64,000 nucleotides of DNA from Planctomycetota bacterium (GTDB taxonomy: Bacteria > Planctomycetota > UBA1135 > GCA-002686595): NCBI GenBank assembly GCA_012960475.1, contig DUBE01000046.1, positions 1-64,000 of the forward strand, given 5' to 3'. The notes beneath the pieces are model-generated. The model ran no database searches. It saw nothing but the letters and a program-made list of their open reading frames with translations, and was not told the origin of the DNA. Shown piece by piece: positions 35,813-44,873 of the stretch; position 1 is the stretch's first letter; the number at the start of each line of letters is the position of its first letter. Position numbers and translations under genes: made by a program.

Positions 35813-37306
35813 ATGATTCGCCTCCTAACCATGAGTTTCGCCCTGCTCGTGGGCACAACACTCCCCGTAAGCGCCCAGGTCCACTACTTCCCCAACGGGC
35901 GGCCGTGGAAGCAGCAAGCCCGGTCGGGGCCCGATGCCGAGGTGGAGGGCTGGCTCTATAACCTGGGGATCACGGGTATCCGCGTGCGGCTCGAGGAAGA
36001 ACAGCCCACGCACCTGGTCGTCGGACACGTGTTCGAGGGGACGCCCGCGCACAGGAAGGTTCGTGTCGGAGACCACATCGTCGGCGCCCGAGGCCTTGAG
36101 TTCCGCACCCCGCACCAGAACGGCTACGGCATGAAGGTCTTCGGGCCGCTGGGCCCCATCGCCGACTTCGTCGATGCCCTCGAGCGCGCGATCGACTCGA
36201 AGGAGCGCGAGCTGCGCCTCAAGCTGTGGCGGGACGGCAAGCGCGTCGACGTCAAGCTGAAGATCCCTGCGCGAGTGAAGCCCTACGCGAAGTCGTTCCC
36301 CTTCGACTGCGAGCGGACCGAAGAGGTGCGCGAGCGCCTCTGGGCGCACCTTGCTGAACAGCAGCGCGACAACGGCTCCTGGGGCAATCCGGTGCACGAC
36401 ACCTTCGCGCCCCTCGCCCTGCTCGCCAGCGGCAAGAGTGCGTATCGGGACGAAGTGGAACGCAGCGTGCGCTACCACGCACGCAACACGTCAACCGAGG
36501 ACACCTCGGGGCTCGTCAACTGGAAATACATGGCCGCCGCGATCGTGATGAGCGAGTGGTACTTGGAGACGCGGGATCGCTGGGTCCTGGACGAGTTCCA
36601 GGAGGTCTACGATTTCCTCTGCACGACACAGTACCTCGACCTCTCTCAGGTCAACCCCAAGGTGCGTGAGTCGCACCCCGGCTCCTATCCCAAGAACGCC
36701 GAGCAGCAGTACGGCGGCTGGGGCCACAACCCCGGCTTCGAGGGCTACGGACCCATTGCGATGATCACAGCTCAGGGCGCGCTGGCCTTCGCCCTAATGG
36801 ACAAGTGCGGCATCGACGTGGACGAGGTCCGTCATCGCGCGGCCTATGCGTTCCTTGAGCGCGGCACCGCCAGGAACGGCTACCTGTGGTACGGCGACTC
36901 GGTCGCGCGCGATCAGAGCTGGGCCGACATGGGCCGCACGGGCACCTCGGCTATCGCCCACTGGATGAGCCCCCACCGCGAACACAGGAAGCTCGCCCGT
37001 CTGCACGCGACCATCATGGCCGAGCACCCCAATAGCTTTCCGGATACGCACGCCTCACCCCTGATGGGCATGGCCTATGGCGCCCTCGGCGCCTCGATCG
37101 ACCGCAAGGCCTTCGGGACCGTTATGCGGGCCAACCGCTGGTGGTTCCTCCTGGCCGAGTGCGCCGACGGCACCTTCGCCTACCAGCCCAATCGCGACAA
37201 CTCCGGCTACGGCGCTGACGCGCGCCTGCTCGCGACCACGGTCACTGCGTTCATCCTGTCCATCCCGCTCGAAGGGCTGGTGATGACGGGGAAGAAGGCG
37301 CGCTGA
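35813..37306 (+). CDS. Secreted PDZ + DUF6288-like alpha/alpha-barrel protein
   Basis: Exported protein of 497 residues with signal peptide MIRLLTMSFALLVGTTLPVSAQ. After it comes a PDZ-like domain at about residues 45-160 (LVVGHVFEGTPAHRKVRVGDHIVGARG). The remaining ~330 residues are helical with repeated motifs such as EQQRDNGSWGNPVHDTFAPLALLASG and YGGWGHNPGFEGYGPIAMI, resembling DUF6288/prenyltransferase-like alpha/alpha barrels. No enzyme activity is established. Codon use leans to CTC, CGC, GGC and GAC more than in neighbouring genes, and the gene sits between two copies of a 34-bp repeat, so it may be acquired. The track begins at an upstream GTG; the ATG fits the signal peptide better. 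Confidence 0.75.
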   Translation: MIRLLTMSFALLVGTTLPVSAQVHYFPNGRPWKQQARSGPDAEVEGWLYNLGITGIRVRLEEEQPTHLVVGHVFEGTPAHRKVRVGDHIVGARGLEFRTPHQNGYGMKVFGPLGPIADFVDALERAIDSKERELRLKLWRDGKRVDVKLKIPARVKPYAKSFPFDCERTEEVRERLWAHLAEQQRDNGSWGNPVHDTFAPLALLASGKSAYRDEVERSVRYHARNTSTEDTSGLVNWKYMAAAIVMSEWYLETRDRWVLDEFQEVYDFLCTTQYLDLSQVNPKVRESHPGSYPKNAEQQYGGWGHNPGFEGYGPIAMITAQGALAFALMDKCGIDVDEVRHRAAYAFLERGTARNGYLWYGDSVARDQSWADMGRTGTSAIAHWMSPHREHRKLARLHATIMAEHPNSFPDTHASPLMGMAYGALGASIDRKAFGTVMRANRWWFLLAECADGTFAYQPNRDNSGYGADARLLATTVTAFILSIPLEGLVMTGKKAR

Positions 37307-37409
37307 AGTGACCCGCGTCTTCAGGGCGGGACGAGGTCCGCCTGCCCTGGCGAACCCGGCTGTGGTGAGCAGCGTCAGGGCATCATGGACGGACCTCAAG
37401 GACCAGCCG

Positions 37410-37443
37410 CCCGGGTTATTGGTGGATTCTTGTCCGAACGGGG
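37410..37443 (+). repeat. 34-bp direct repeat, copy 2
   Basis: CCCGGGTTATTGGTGG...TTGTCCGAACGGGG differs from copy 1 (35721) at four positions. It lies 103 bp after the DUF6288 gene, in the 281-bp gap before the sulfotransferase. GGTGGA within it can pair with TCCACC about 50 bases downstream, and CTTGTCC with GGAACAAG, so copy 2 also sits in a potential imperfect hairpin. Both copies encode AR(A/V)IGGFLSERG in one frame, but no protein is evident. Confidence 0.7.
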
Positions 37444-37587
37444 CCCGGGAGCGCAGGAACAAGGGAACCCCAGTTTCCACCACCCCCAAGGTCCAGAATG
37501 CTCCAAGCCAGTATTTGCTCATCCGTTCCCGACGAGTCTTCTCGTAGCTCAATTGCGCAAGGCGTGGGGCAGCTCCAACGCGCGGCG

Positions 37588-38547
37588 ATGCGTACCGTGG
37601 GCACCCCCCGCACTCTGTCCGAGGGTGGCTACCTGCATCATAGGCACGCCGGGACGATGCTGCCGCCCTTCATCGCGCCCGAGGCGGTCGACGCCCTTCA
37701 GAGCACCTGGGACACCGACGAGCACGACTTGTTCGTTTGCACCCATCAGAAAGTTGGGACGCACTTGACCAAGAAGTTCGTTGTGGAGGTGTTGCGTGCC
37801 CTGGGTGACTACCCCGAGGACAACCCTATTGCCAGCGGAGACATCGGCCACCACAGCGTCCCGTGGCCCGAGGTGATGGTCTCCCAGGAGGGCTACGCGC
37901 GCTTCGAGCAGTTCTGCCGCGCGACCGAGGGCCGGGAGCGCCTTTGGTATGTCCACAGCTCGGTCGAGGACCTGCCTGTGCGGCGCGTCCACAAGCGCTC
38001 GAAGTTCGTCGTAGTCATACGCGATCCGCGCGGCGCCGCGGTTTCCCAGTACTTCTTCTACAAGCGTCACCCGCTCTTGCAGGTGCCGGAAGACCTTGAC
38101 CTTTCCACGTTCATCGAGCGGTTTGTCTCTGGCGACCTCTACTTCGGGGACTACCACAAACACGTCCAGGGGTGGCTGCGCAGGAGCAACGCGCGCATCG
38201 CTCCTGATCAGGTCCTCGTCATGCGATATGAGGATCTCGTAGAGCGCAAGGTCGAGTCGGTCGAGGCGTTGGTCTCATTCCTCCGTCCCGGAACTCGCCT
38301 TTCCCCCGAGCGTTGCGCGAAGATCGCCGCGAGCACGGAGTTCCAGACCATGAAGCGGGCGATCACGAAGCGCCCTGGCAGCTTCCACTTCGACCCGTCC
38401 ACCTTTTTCCGCGCGGGAACGACCCGGGATTGGGAGAAGCACCTGGATCCGGAGCTGGTTGCGCGGATCGATGCGAAGACGCGACGGGTGTGGGGAGACG
38501 ATCCGGCCTGCCCAGACCTGTCGGGTTTGCGCACCCTTGATTCGTGA
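37588..38547 (+). CDS. Sulfotransferase (PAPS-dependent)
   Basis: Protein of about 319 residues of the sulfotransferase family (PF00685 type), transferring sulfate from PAPS to an unidentified acceptor. The 5'-phosphosulfate loop is CTHQKVGTHLTKKFVVEVL, with the Lys retained. The 3'-phosphate segment is VVVIRDPRGAAVSQYFFY, with Arg and Ser retained. The C-terminal region has FFRAGTTRDWEKHL, which matches the family's G..GdWk motif. The start is uncertain: I use the ATG giving MRTVGTPRTLSEGGYL, while the track starts 30 codons earlier with sequence that does not look conserved. Base and codon use resemble the DUF6288 gene upstream. Confidence 0.85.
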   Translation: MRTVGTPRTLSEGGYLHHRHAGTMLPPFIAPEAVDALQSTWDTDEHDLFVCTHQKVGTHLTKKFVVEVLRALGDYPEDNPIASGDIGHHSVPWPEVMVSQEGYARFEQFCRATEGRERLWYVHSSVEDLPVRRVHKRSKFVVVIRDPRGAAVSQYFFYKRHPLLQVPEDLDLSTFIERFVSGDLYFGDYHKHVQGWLRRSNARIAPDQVLVMRYEDLVERKVESVEALVSFLRPGTRLSPERCAKIAASTEFQTMKRAITKRPGSFHFDPSTFFRAGTTRDWEKHLDPELVARIDAKTRRVWGDDPACPDLSGLRTLDS

Positions 38548-38665
38548 GGCTGAGCGATGATCGCGACCGCTGCCCTCATCCTGGGCCTCCTGAGCGCTGC
38601 TTCTGCCCGTCGGATCTTGGGACTGGGATGGGGTTTCCTCGAGGCCCTCTCGTTAGGCTGCCCCC

Positions 38666-40945
38666 GTGCTGCGTCATTCATGGGTCTTGTCCTTGTTGCT
38701 CCTCGCTGCCTGCGACAGGCGGCTGGAAGTGCGAGAGACTGGATCGTTGGCGCTCGGGCAGAATCTCTATCGCGCCGGGGCGCTCGACGTGGAGGGGCCA
38801 GAATTCGCGTCTCTTGCGGCCCAGGCCCAGTTCGCGCGTTGGGGTTCCTATGCCGGAGGCCTCGATGTGCGCTGGATTGGCGGGGGTGCAGACGCTCCCA
38901 GGGGATCGACCTCACGTGGCGAGGTCACCCAACCTGCGCGCTCCCATGCCGGCCGCATGCTGCTCTGTGATTTCTCTGCAGGAGAACTCGCGAGTTTGCC
39001 CGCCGCCGGTGCCCTGCGCGAAGAAGGCGGACAGCTCCACCTGGGTCCCCACCTGGCTTCTGCCGCGGACTGCTGCCTGATCTTGGTGTGCATCGATCCC
39101 CTTCGCGATCACCTTCCCTTGACCGTGGTGGCCGGGTCGAATCCCAAGCGCCTCTTGTCCGCGCTTCCCAACTTGCGCCCCGGTTGGCGGCGTGAAGGAC
39201 TGGTCTTTCTTCGGGGCAGACCCTGGTTACGTCTTGACTTGGAGAGGGGCGGGAGTGAGTGGACCATTGTGGACCGAGGCACATTACCGGGGTCTGGTTC
39301 TGATGAGGGTCGTTCTGTTCATGGTGACCTCAGTCACTCGGGCGATGGCCTGGTCGATCATGGGCAATTGGCTCCAAACCTGACCGGCACCAGCGAACCT
39401 GGGGTAAGCCACGCCGAGATCATTGATTACGGGTTGGCCTGCGCCGCGGCACTCAAGCGGGCCGCGACGATCACAGGCGAGCCCAGCGGTGCTTGGAGAA
39501 TCCACGCTTCGAGCAGCGTTCCAGCAGTTGGTTGGCCGGCCGAGTTGGCTCAGGCGGATGAACCTACTCGTACGCTACAGGTTCTCTTGCCTCCGGGCAG
39601 CCCCACCGACGGAGGCCGCAATCTCGCCTGGGCCGTGCTCTTTGCAAACCAGCCCGCCAGTCCAGCTTGGTGGCTCGACGCCATGAGTGCCTGGTGCGCA
39701 GGCCTGCATCAGTCAGAGCGTCTTGGGCTCTTGGCCAATCATCCTGAACGTCCGACCCTTGAGGAGTTGATCACCGATGACGCCTCCGGTCGCCATTCGC
39801 CGTACCTCTTGAGGCCCTTGCGCGCTGAATTGATCGAGTGGTGTCGGCTTCGGGACCGCGATCCCGAGACTTCTCTCGCGGAGTTTGGCGAGCACCTTGC
39901 AGGCCTGCACGGAGGGGAGCCTGCGAGCATCGAGTTCCAAGCCACCCCACGCGGAGCATTTCTGCGCGCCGATGGGGATCCAGGCTCCAGGGCAGGGCGC
40001 GCTGCACTTGAGAACCTGTTCGCCGCCGGCGCCACAACTATCGCTTTGGCCTACGACCTCTGCTTTGATCCCGACCCCGGGCAGGGCCGAGCCTGGCAAC
40101 CCCAGCGAGCCCTCGGCAGTGTTCTTGGCGATGCGAGTTGGCTGGCGGCCAGCGCTCAGGCGCGGGCTCTGGGGCTTGAGGTTCAACTTTGGCCTACAGT
40201 CCTTGCGTCTCATTCGGGGGTGCCTTCTTCGCGCCTGGTACGAGTGTTCGACGAGCAGCGCAAGGACTTGTACGATCAACTTGCTGCCAGCACGACTCAT
40301 GCGGCCCTCATGGCCGAGGCGTCCGGGGCGCGGGTTGTTTCCATTGGGTATGACCTGGGCCAGTCCCTCGTGACTCGTCTTGATGAGGAGCACTCCGAAC
40401 CGGGCGAGTGGCAACTCAAGGCTCAGCGCGTCAAGAGAGCGGGTTGGACCCGGGCGATCAGCGCCGCGCGGGCGTCCTTCAAGGGGGGCGTTGTGCTGGC
40501 CACCGAAGATATACGCCGCTTCGACTTGATTGACCTTTGGCCAGAGGTTGATGCCCTGGCAGGCGGTCTCTTTCCAGTATTCGAGGGCACCGACCAGGGC
40601 CAGATCCCTCTCTGGCGGCTGAAGGAGTTGTTTGTAGAGCACCTTTCTCCAGCGGACCAGCGCGCAGAGGAACTGGGCTTGCCCCTTTGGATTGCCCCTT
40701 CCGGTTTTAGGGCGACCCTCTATGCCGCTCGCGGGCCGGGCGCGGATGGCGGGGCTCCAGTTGGTGGGAATCCCGTGAACGCCGAGCGCCAGGCTCAACT
40801 GCTGGAAGCCCTCGGCCACGGTGCTCGCGTTCATGGAGCAGGTCTCTTGGTGTGGAAGCTCACCAGCGAAGAGCGGGACCTGCTTGGTCGTGGGCTAGGC
40901 GGAGAGCGTGCAAGAGATCTCCTGCGTACGGTGCTCGCGCCCTAG
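38666..40945 (+). CDS. Lipoprotein with GH113-like C-terminal barrel
   Basis: A 759-residue lipoprotein (GTG start, lipobox SLLLLAACD). The first ~430 residues are not recognised. From about residue 430 the sequence reads like a glycoside hydrolase TIM barrel of the GH113 (beta-mannanase) kind. It has strand-like ATTIALAYDLCF, then WLAASAQARALGLEVQLWPTVL, then ALMAEASGARVVSIGYDLGQ where GH113 enzymes carry a GxE acid/base, and a late PLWIAPSGF segment. I cannot confirm both catalytic acids; the position after GY is Asp. It may act on, or merely bind, a polysaccharide. It converges with the next gene, 21 bp apart. Confidence 0.55.
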   Translation: MLRHSWVLSLLLLAACDRRLEVRETGSLALGQNLYRAGALDVEGPEFASLAAQAQFARWGSYAGGLDVRWIGGGADAPRGSTSRGEVTQPARSHAGRMLLCDFSAGELASLPAAGALREEGGQLHLGPHLASAADCCLILVCIDPLRDHLPLTVVAGSNPKRLLSALPNLRPGWRREGLVFLRGRPWLRLDLERGGSEWTIVDRGTLPGSGSDEGRSVHGDLSHSGDGLVDHGQLAPNLTGTSEPGVSHAEIIDYGLACAAALKRAATITGEPSGAWRIHASSSVPAVGWPAELAQADEPTRTLQVLLPPGSPTDGGRNLAWAVLFANQPASPAWWLDAMSAWCAGLHQSERLGLLANHPERPTLEELITDDASGRHSPYLLRPLRAELIEWCRLRDRDPETSLAEFGEHLAGLHGGEPASIEFQATPRGAFLRADGDPGSRAGRAALENLFAAGATTIALAYDLCFDPDPGQGRAWQPQRALGSVLGDASWLAASAQARALGLEVQLWPTVLASHSGVPSSRLVRVFDEQRKDLYDQLAASTTHAALMAEASGARVVSIGYDLGQSLVTRLDEEHSEPGEWQLKAQRVKRAGWTRAISAARASFKGGVVLATEDIRRFDLIDLWPEVDALAGGLFPVFEGTDQGQIPLWRLKELFVEHLSPADQRAEELGLPLWIAPSGFRATLYAARGPGADGGAPVGGNPVNAERQAQLLEALGHGARVHGAGLLVWKLTSEERDLLGRGLGGERARDLLRTVLAP

Positions 40946-40966
40946 CTTGTTGCTGACTTCGGTTCT

Positions 40967-42448
40967 TCAGTGTCGTCTGAAGAGTGTGACCTGCGGTCTC
41001 CAACCGAACGACCAGGTCTCTTCGGCTTTGCCATAGTCCTCGAGCTGCCGCCGCAGGTCGACTGACTCCGGCAGGGCAGAGTGCATCAGCCAGATGCGCT
41101 CGTGTTGCTGCAGGTCTTGGGGCCGAGCCAGGTGGATTCCCTTGGTTTCCAGGCGAGCGTCTTGTGGGGCATCGAGTTGTTTCCTGTACCTGTCCCACGG
41201 TCGCCCGGTGGGGAAACAAGGGGGTTGGTATTCCACACAAACCACCGCGTCTCCCGTCTGCCACTGATCCCGCACCAGTGACACCGCGCCGGGATAGTCT
41301 TCCGTACCGTGGGAATCCACATTGAGCAGGCTCAACACAAGCGCTGCCATCACACAGGCGCTCAAGGTCCAACGCTTTCCCTTTCTGCTCGCTCCACTTG
41401 CCGCCAGCACCGCCATGGGCGCGATCGAAGGCAGGATGTAGTGCCAGGTGAATCCCGAGCGCGGCATGAACTGCGCCACCCCAAAGGTCCAGAGGGGAAC
41501 CACCCAGGCCAGGCAGGCGAGCACCATGGTGTTGCCTTGCAGCTTGGGTTCTTCACTGCGCCAGGAGAGAGCCTTGCTTCCCGCCAAGGTCAGAATCCCC
41601 AAACTCGCCAGGAGAAAAGCTCCTTTGCCGAACTCGCCCCCAAGACGGAGGTTGAGGAAGAAGAGATGGGCGTAGGCCTCGAGCAGGCCAGGTACGCTCA
41701 AGTCGTCTCCCCCTGGTGGAAGTCCGTGCCCCAGTTGTTCCACGAACCCCGTGGAATACCAGGGCAGGCTTGCTAGCAGGACAGCAGCGAGAGGCCAACG
41801 GATTCGCCGCACAAAACTCTCCATGCTTCCCGCCTGCCAGGCGGCTACCAGGCTCCCTATTCCCAACCACAGAAGGTAGTGTCCCGCAAAATAGTGCAGT
41901 CCAAGAGCGCCCCACACACAAAGCGCCCCGATCAGGGCGGCTGGTTTGCTGGGTCCCCGGAGCAGTCTCATGCTGGCCCAGGTGGCGCCGGTGATGCAGG
42001 CTGCAAGAGGTCCGTACATGCGCGCCATGGAGGTTTGGTCCAGGTGCAAGCTGCTCAAGACCACCAGGGCCAGTGCCAGACGCATGGCGTTCTTTCCGAA
42101 GGGCCGTGCAATCAGACAGACAAAACCAAATTCGATTCCCGCGGCGAGCAGGGCAGGCACCCGGAGGAACAGGTCGCTGTCCCCCAGGAGGTACCGTGAG
42201 AGGCTGATCAGCAGGAATGAGAGAGGCGGGTGGTTGTCCGCCCGGACGCTTTCCAAGAGCGCACTGAGGCCGGCACGACTGGCATGGAAGTCCGAGTGGA
42301 ACTCGTCGAGCACAAGCCCCTTCTGGGTGGCGAAGTAGCAGCGCAGGGCGAGTCCGAAGAGGATTATGAAGGCGATGAGTGGGTCAATGCGGCGCAGGGC
42401 AGGGTCTGCGGAGGGGGGAGGGGGAGGGGGCATGGACTCGTTGCTCAA
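40967..42448 (-). CDS. GT39-type (PMT_2) membrane glycosyltransferase
   Basis: A 493-residue polytopic membrane protein with a Pro-rich N-terminus (PPPPPPSADP). The first periplasmic loop has GLVLDEFHSDFHASRAG followed by VRADNHPPLSFLLISLSRYLLGD. The DE and the NHPP motif are hallmarks of dolichol/undecaprenyl-phosphate-mannose-type glycosyltransferases (PMT_2, RgtA-like). RMYGPLAACITGA is the usual later helix motif. It probably adds a sugar from a lipid-linked donor to a surface glycan or protein. It is transcribed divergently from recG. Confidence 0.82.
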   Translation of the reverse strand: MSNESMPPPPPPSADPALRRIDPLIAFIILFGLALRCYFATQKGLVLDEFHSDFHASRAGLSALLESVRADNHPPLSFLLISLSRYLLGDSDLFLRVPALLAAGIEFGFVCLIARPFGKNAMRLALALVVLSSLHLDQTSMARMYGPLAACITGATWASMRLLRGPSKPAALIGALCVWGALGLHYFAGHYLLWLGIGSLVAAWQAGSMESFVRRIRWPLAAVLLASLPWYSTGFVEQLGHGLPPGGDDLSVPGLLEAYAHLFFLNLRLGGEFGKGAFLLASLGILTLAGSKALSWRSEEPKLQGNTMVLACLAWVVPLWTFGVAQFMPRSGFTWHYILPSIAPMAVLAASGASRKGKRWTLSACVMAALVLSLLNVDSHGTEDYPGAVSLVRDQWQTGDAVVCVEYQPPCFPTGRPWDRYRKQLDAPQDARLETKGIHLARPQDLQQHERIWLMHSALPESVDLRRQLEDYGKAEETWSFGWRPQVTLFRRH

Positions 42449-42675
42449 GCTTGTACCCTACCCATCCACTGGTCCTTCTTGGTGTTGGAAAACCAGAGGG
42501 CACGGTGAACCATTGCCCGTGGGGTGTGCTCTTGAAATCGGCTGTGCGCTTGGAATCGCCAGTAGCGAATGGTGGCTTCAGCTCAGGCGCCAGGCATTTG
42601 TTTTCGTCAAGAGGTGCGCGGATTGCTGGATGGGCGTATCTTTGTGCGGAGCGGGGCAAGTCTGCCCGGATCAAG

Positions 42676-44694
42676 ATGAGCGGTCAAATTCCAACACCGA
42701 AAGGGGCCACAACCTTGGTGGGAGGCATCGGGCCAGCCAGAGCCCGCTTGCTCTCAAGCGTTGGACTCGACACTCTCGAAGATCTCTGCTTACTCACTCC
42801 AACCTCCATAGTCGAGTGGCCTGCCCAGCACACTGAAGGACCACTCCCCACTACTGGGCTGGTCCGCGTCTCGGGTTCCGTCCTGGCCGTCAAGCTCGTG
42901 CGCATGCGGGGCAAGCAAAGCCGCGTAGTTCTGCGTTTGGATGCGGGGGGCTGGGAAGCACAAGCCAGCTTCTGGAATCAGCCCTGGATCCGTGAACGTT
43001 GCGCGGTCGGTGACCAAATCGAACTCTGTGGCGAGGCTCGCAGCACATCCAAGGGCCCTGAACTTCTGGGCCCCAAGATTGGCACCGAGCGCGATCCGCT
43101 TCCCGCTCCGGGTGTCTTGATGGGAACCTACCCCGCTCCCAAAGGAATGTCCGATCATGTGCTGGCGGGAATCTGTAAAGAGGCAGTGCGCTTGGTGGGG
43201 GGGCAGATCAAGGAGCCCTTGCCCGAGAACCTGCTTGCTGCGGGGGATCTGCCCGATTTGCCCACGGCAGTCCAAGCCGCCCATGAGCCCCGTTCGCGGG
43301 TGGCTTTTGAGGCGGCCCGGCGGCGGCTGGCCTTGATTCCTCTCTTGGCTTTGCAAGCCCAACTGGCGGCGCGCCGGGCGGGCGCGGAGGAGAGTGGCGG
43401 GCGGCCAGTACAGGTGAGTTCTGAATTGGATAGGGAACTGAGAAGTCGCCTACCCTTTCAGTTGACACCTGACCAGCAGCAGGCTTGGAAGGTTTTGGTC
43501 CGCGATCTTGGGCGGCGCACTCCCATGCGCCGCATCTTGCAGGGGGATGTTGGCACGGGCAAGACCGCTCTGGCGGCGCTATGTTCCTTTGCGGTGGTTG
43601 AAGGTGGGGGGCAGGTTGCCTTTCTGGTGCCTACCGAGGTTCTGGCAGAGCAGCATCACATGGGATTGGCACCCTTGCTCGATGCCGTGGGGATTGGGCA
43701 TGCTCTCCTGACCGGTCGTGTACGCGGGGAAGAGCGGCAGCAGATTCTTCGACGCCTGGCCACCGGTGAAGTGGGCGTTCTGTTTGGGACCCATGCGATT
43801 TTTCAGAAGGGGGTTGAGTTCGATTGCCTGGATCTGGTGATCATCGATGAGCAACAGCGCTTCGGTGTAGGTCAGCGTTCGGCCCTGATGAACAAGGGCA
43901 AGGGCGCCCACCTTCTGCTGATGACGGCCACGCCCATTCCGCGCACCTTGGCCCTGACGGTCTATGGGGACTTGGAGGTGGTCACACTACGCAAAGGGCC
44001 GCCTGGGCGTGGTGAGGTCCATACACGCTGGGTGCGCGGCGCCAAGACCCGTTCGATCATTCCATGGTTGGCGAAGCGCATGGAGGCCGGGGAGCAGGTC
44101 TATTGGGTTTGTCCGCGTATTGGCAGGGACGGAGACGATGCGCCCGGTGCAGCGGAAGCGCGCTTTTCGAAGTTATGTGATGACAAGCGGGTGAGCGGCT
44201 TTGGGGTGGAACTCGTGCACGGAAAGGTCCCGGCGGAGGAGCGTTCATGGCGATTGCAAAGGTTTCGCAGGGGAGATGTCGGCTTGTTGGTGGCGACAAC
44301 GGTGATCGAGGTTGGCGTCGATGTGCCCTCGGCCACCGTGATGGTGATCGAGCAGGCGGATCGTTTGGGGTTGGCTCAATTGCATCAGTTGCGCGGGCGC
44401 GTGGGACGCGGGCCCCTTGAGTCCTGGTGTTTGTTGGTGGGAGCAGCCGCGGCGGAGGAGCGTTTCTCCATGTTGATCCAGACCCGTGATGGATTCGAAA
44501 TCGCTGAAGAGGACTTGCGACGGCGGGGAATGGGAGATCTGGCGGGCCTGCGTCAAACCGGCAACAACCCAGAGGGCCTGGACCACTTGGAGCGGGACTT
44601 GGATTTGTTGCTGCTGGCACGCGAGGTCTGCCAGACTGATCTTCATCTGGCGCGTGATCTGGCCACGGCCTGCGGGCCGCTCTTGGCGCCCTGA
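42676..44694 (+). CDS. recG: ATP-dependent DNA helicase RecG
   Basis: Branch-migration helicase that remodels stalled forks and Holliday junctions. It has 672 residues, close to the E. coli 693. The N-terminal wedge with an OB fold is present (VRVSGSVLAVKLVRMRGKQSRVVLRL). Then come Walker A GDVGTGKTALAAL, motif II DEQQRFGVGQRSALM, motif III MTATPIPRTLALTVYGDLE, and the family-specific LHQLRGRVGRGP and EDLRRRGMGDLAGLRQTG. Motif II is DEQQ where most RecG have DEQH. The track's 99 extra N-terminal codons are dropped; the ATG giving MSGQIPTPKG has GGA just upstream. Confidence 0.95.
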   Translation: MSGQIPTPKGATTLVGGIGPARARLLSSVGLDTLEDLCLLTPTSIVEWPAQHTEGPLPTTGLVRVSGSVLAVKLVRMRGKQSRVVLRLDAGGWEAQASFWNQPWIRERCAVGDQIELCGEARSTSKGPELLGPKIGTERDPLPAPGVLMGTYPAPKGMSDHVLAGICKEAVRLVGGQIKEPLPENLLAAGDLPDLPTAVQAAHEPRSRVAFEAARRRLALIPLLALQAQLAARRAGAEESGGRPVQVSSELDRELRSRLPFQLTPDQQQAWKVLVRDLGRRTPMRRILQGDVGTGKTALAALCSFAVVEGGGQVAFLVPTEVLAEQHHMGLAPLLDAVGIGHALLTGRVRGEERQQILRRLATGEVGVLFGTHAIFQKGVEFDCLDLVIIDEQQRFGVGQRSALMNKGKGAHLLLMTATPIPRTLALTVYGDLEVVTLRKGPPGRGEVHTRWVRGAKTRSIIPWLAKRMEAGEQVYWVCPRIGRDGDDAPGAAEARFSKLCDDKRVSGFGVELVHGKVPAEERSWRLQRFRRGDVGLLVATTVIEVGVDVPSATVMVIEQADRLGLAQLHQLRGRVGRGPLESWCLLVGAAAAEERFSMLIQTRDGFEIAEEDLRRRGMGDLAGLRQTGNNPEGLDHLERDLDLLLLAREVCQTDLHLARDLATACGPLLAP

Positions 44695-44873
44695 TGACTG
44701 GCAGGTGAGGTTTAGGACTGGCAGGTGGGAATGGAAATCCCTGGAAATTCATTGTCTTGACCCTCCCAAGAGCCCTGGGGGCGTAGGGGGCGGACTGCTC
44801 GGCCCCTGGCGGCCACCCTCTCCTCCTGCTCTCGGTATCCTGCGGGGCTGCCGTGGGTAGCACGGTGACCATT

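Noticed and set aside
35721-37443. Integron attC sites
   Set aside because: The 34-bp repeats do not show the GTTRRRY/RYYYAAC core pair and no integrase is in the window; kept only as unexplained direct repeats.
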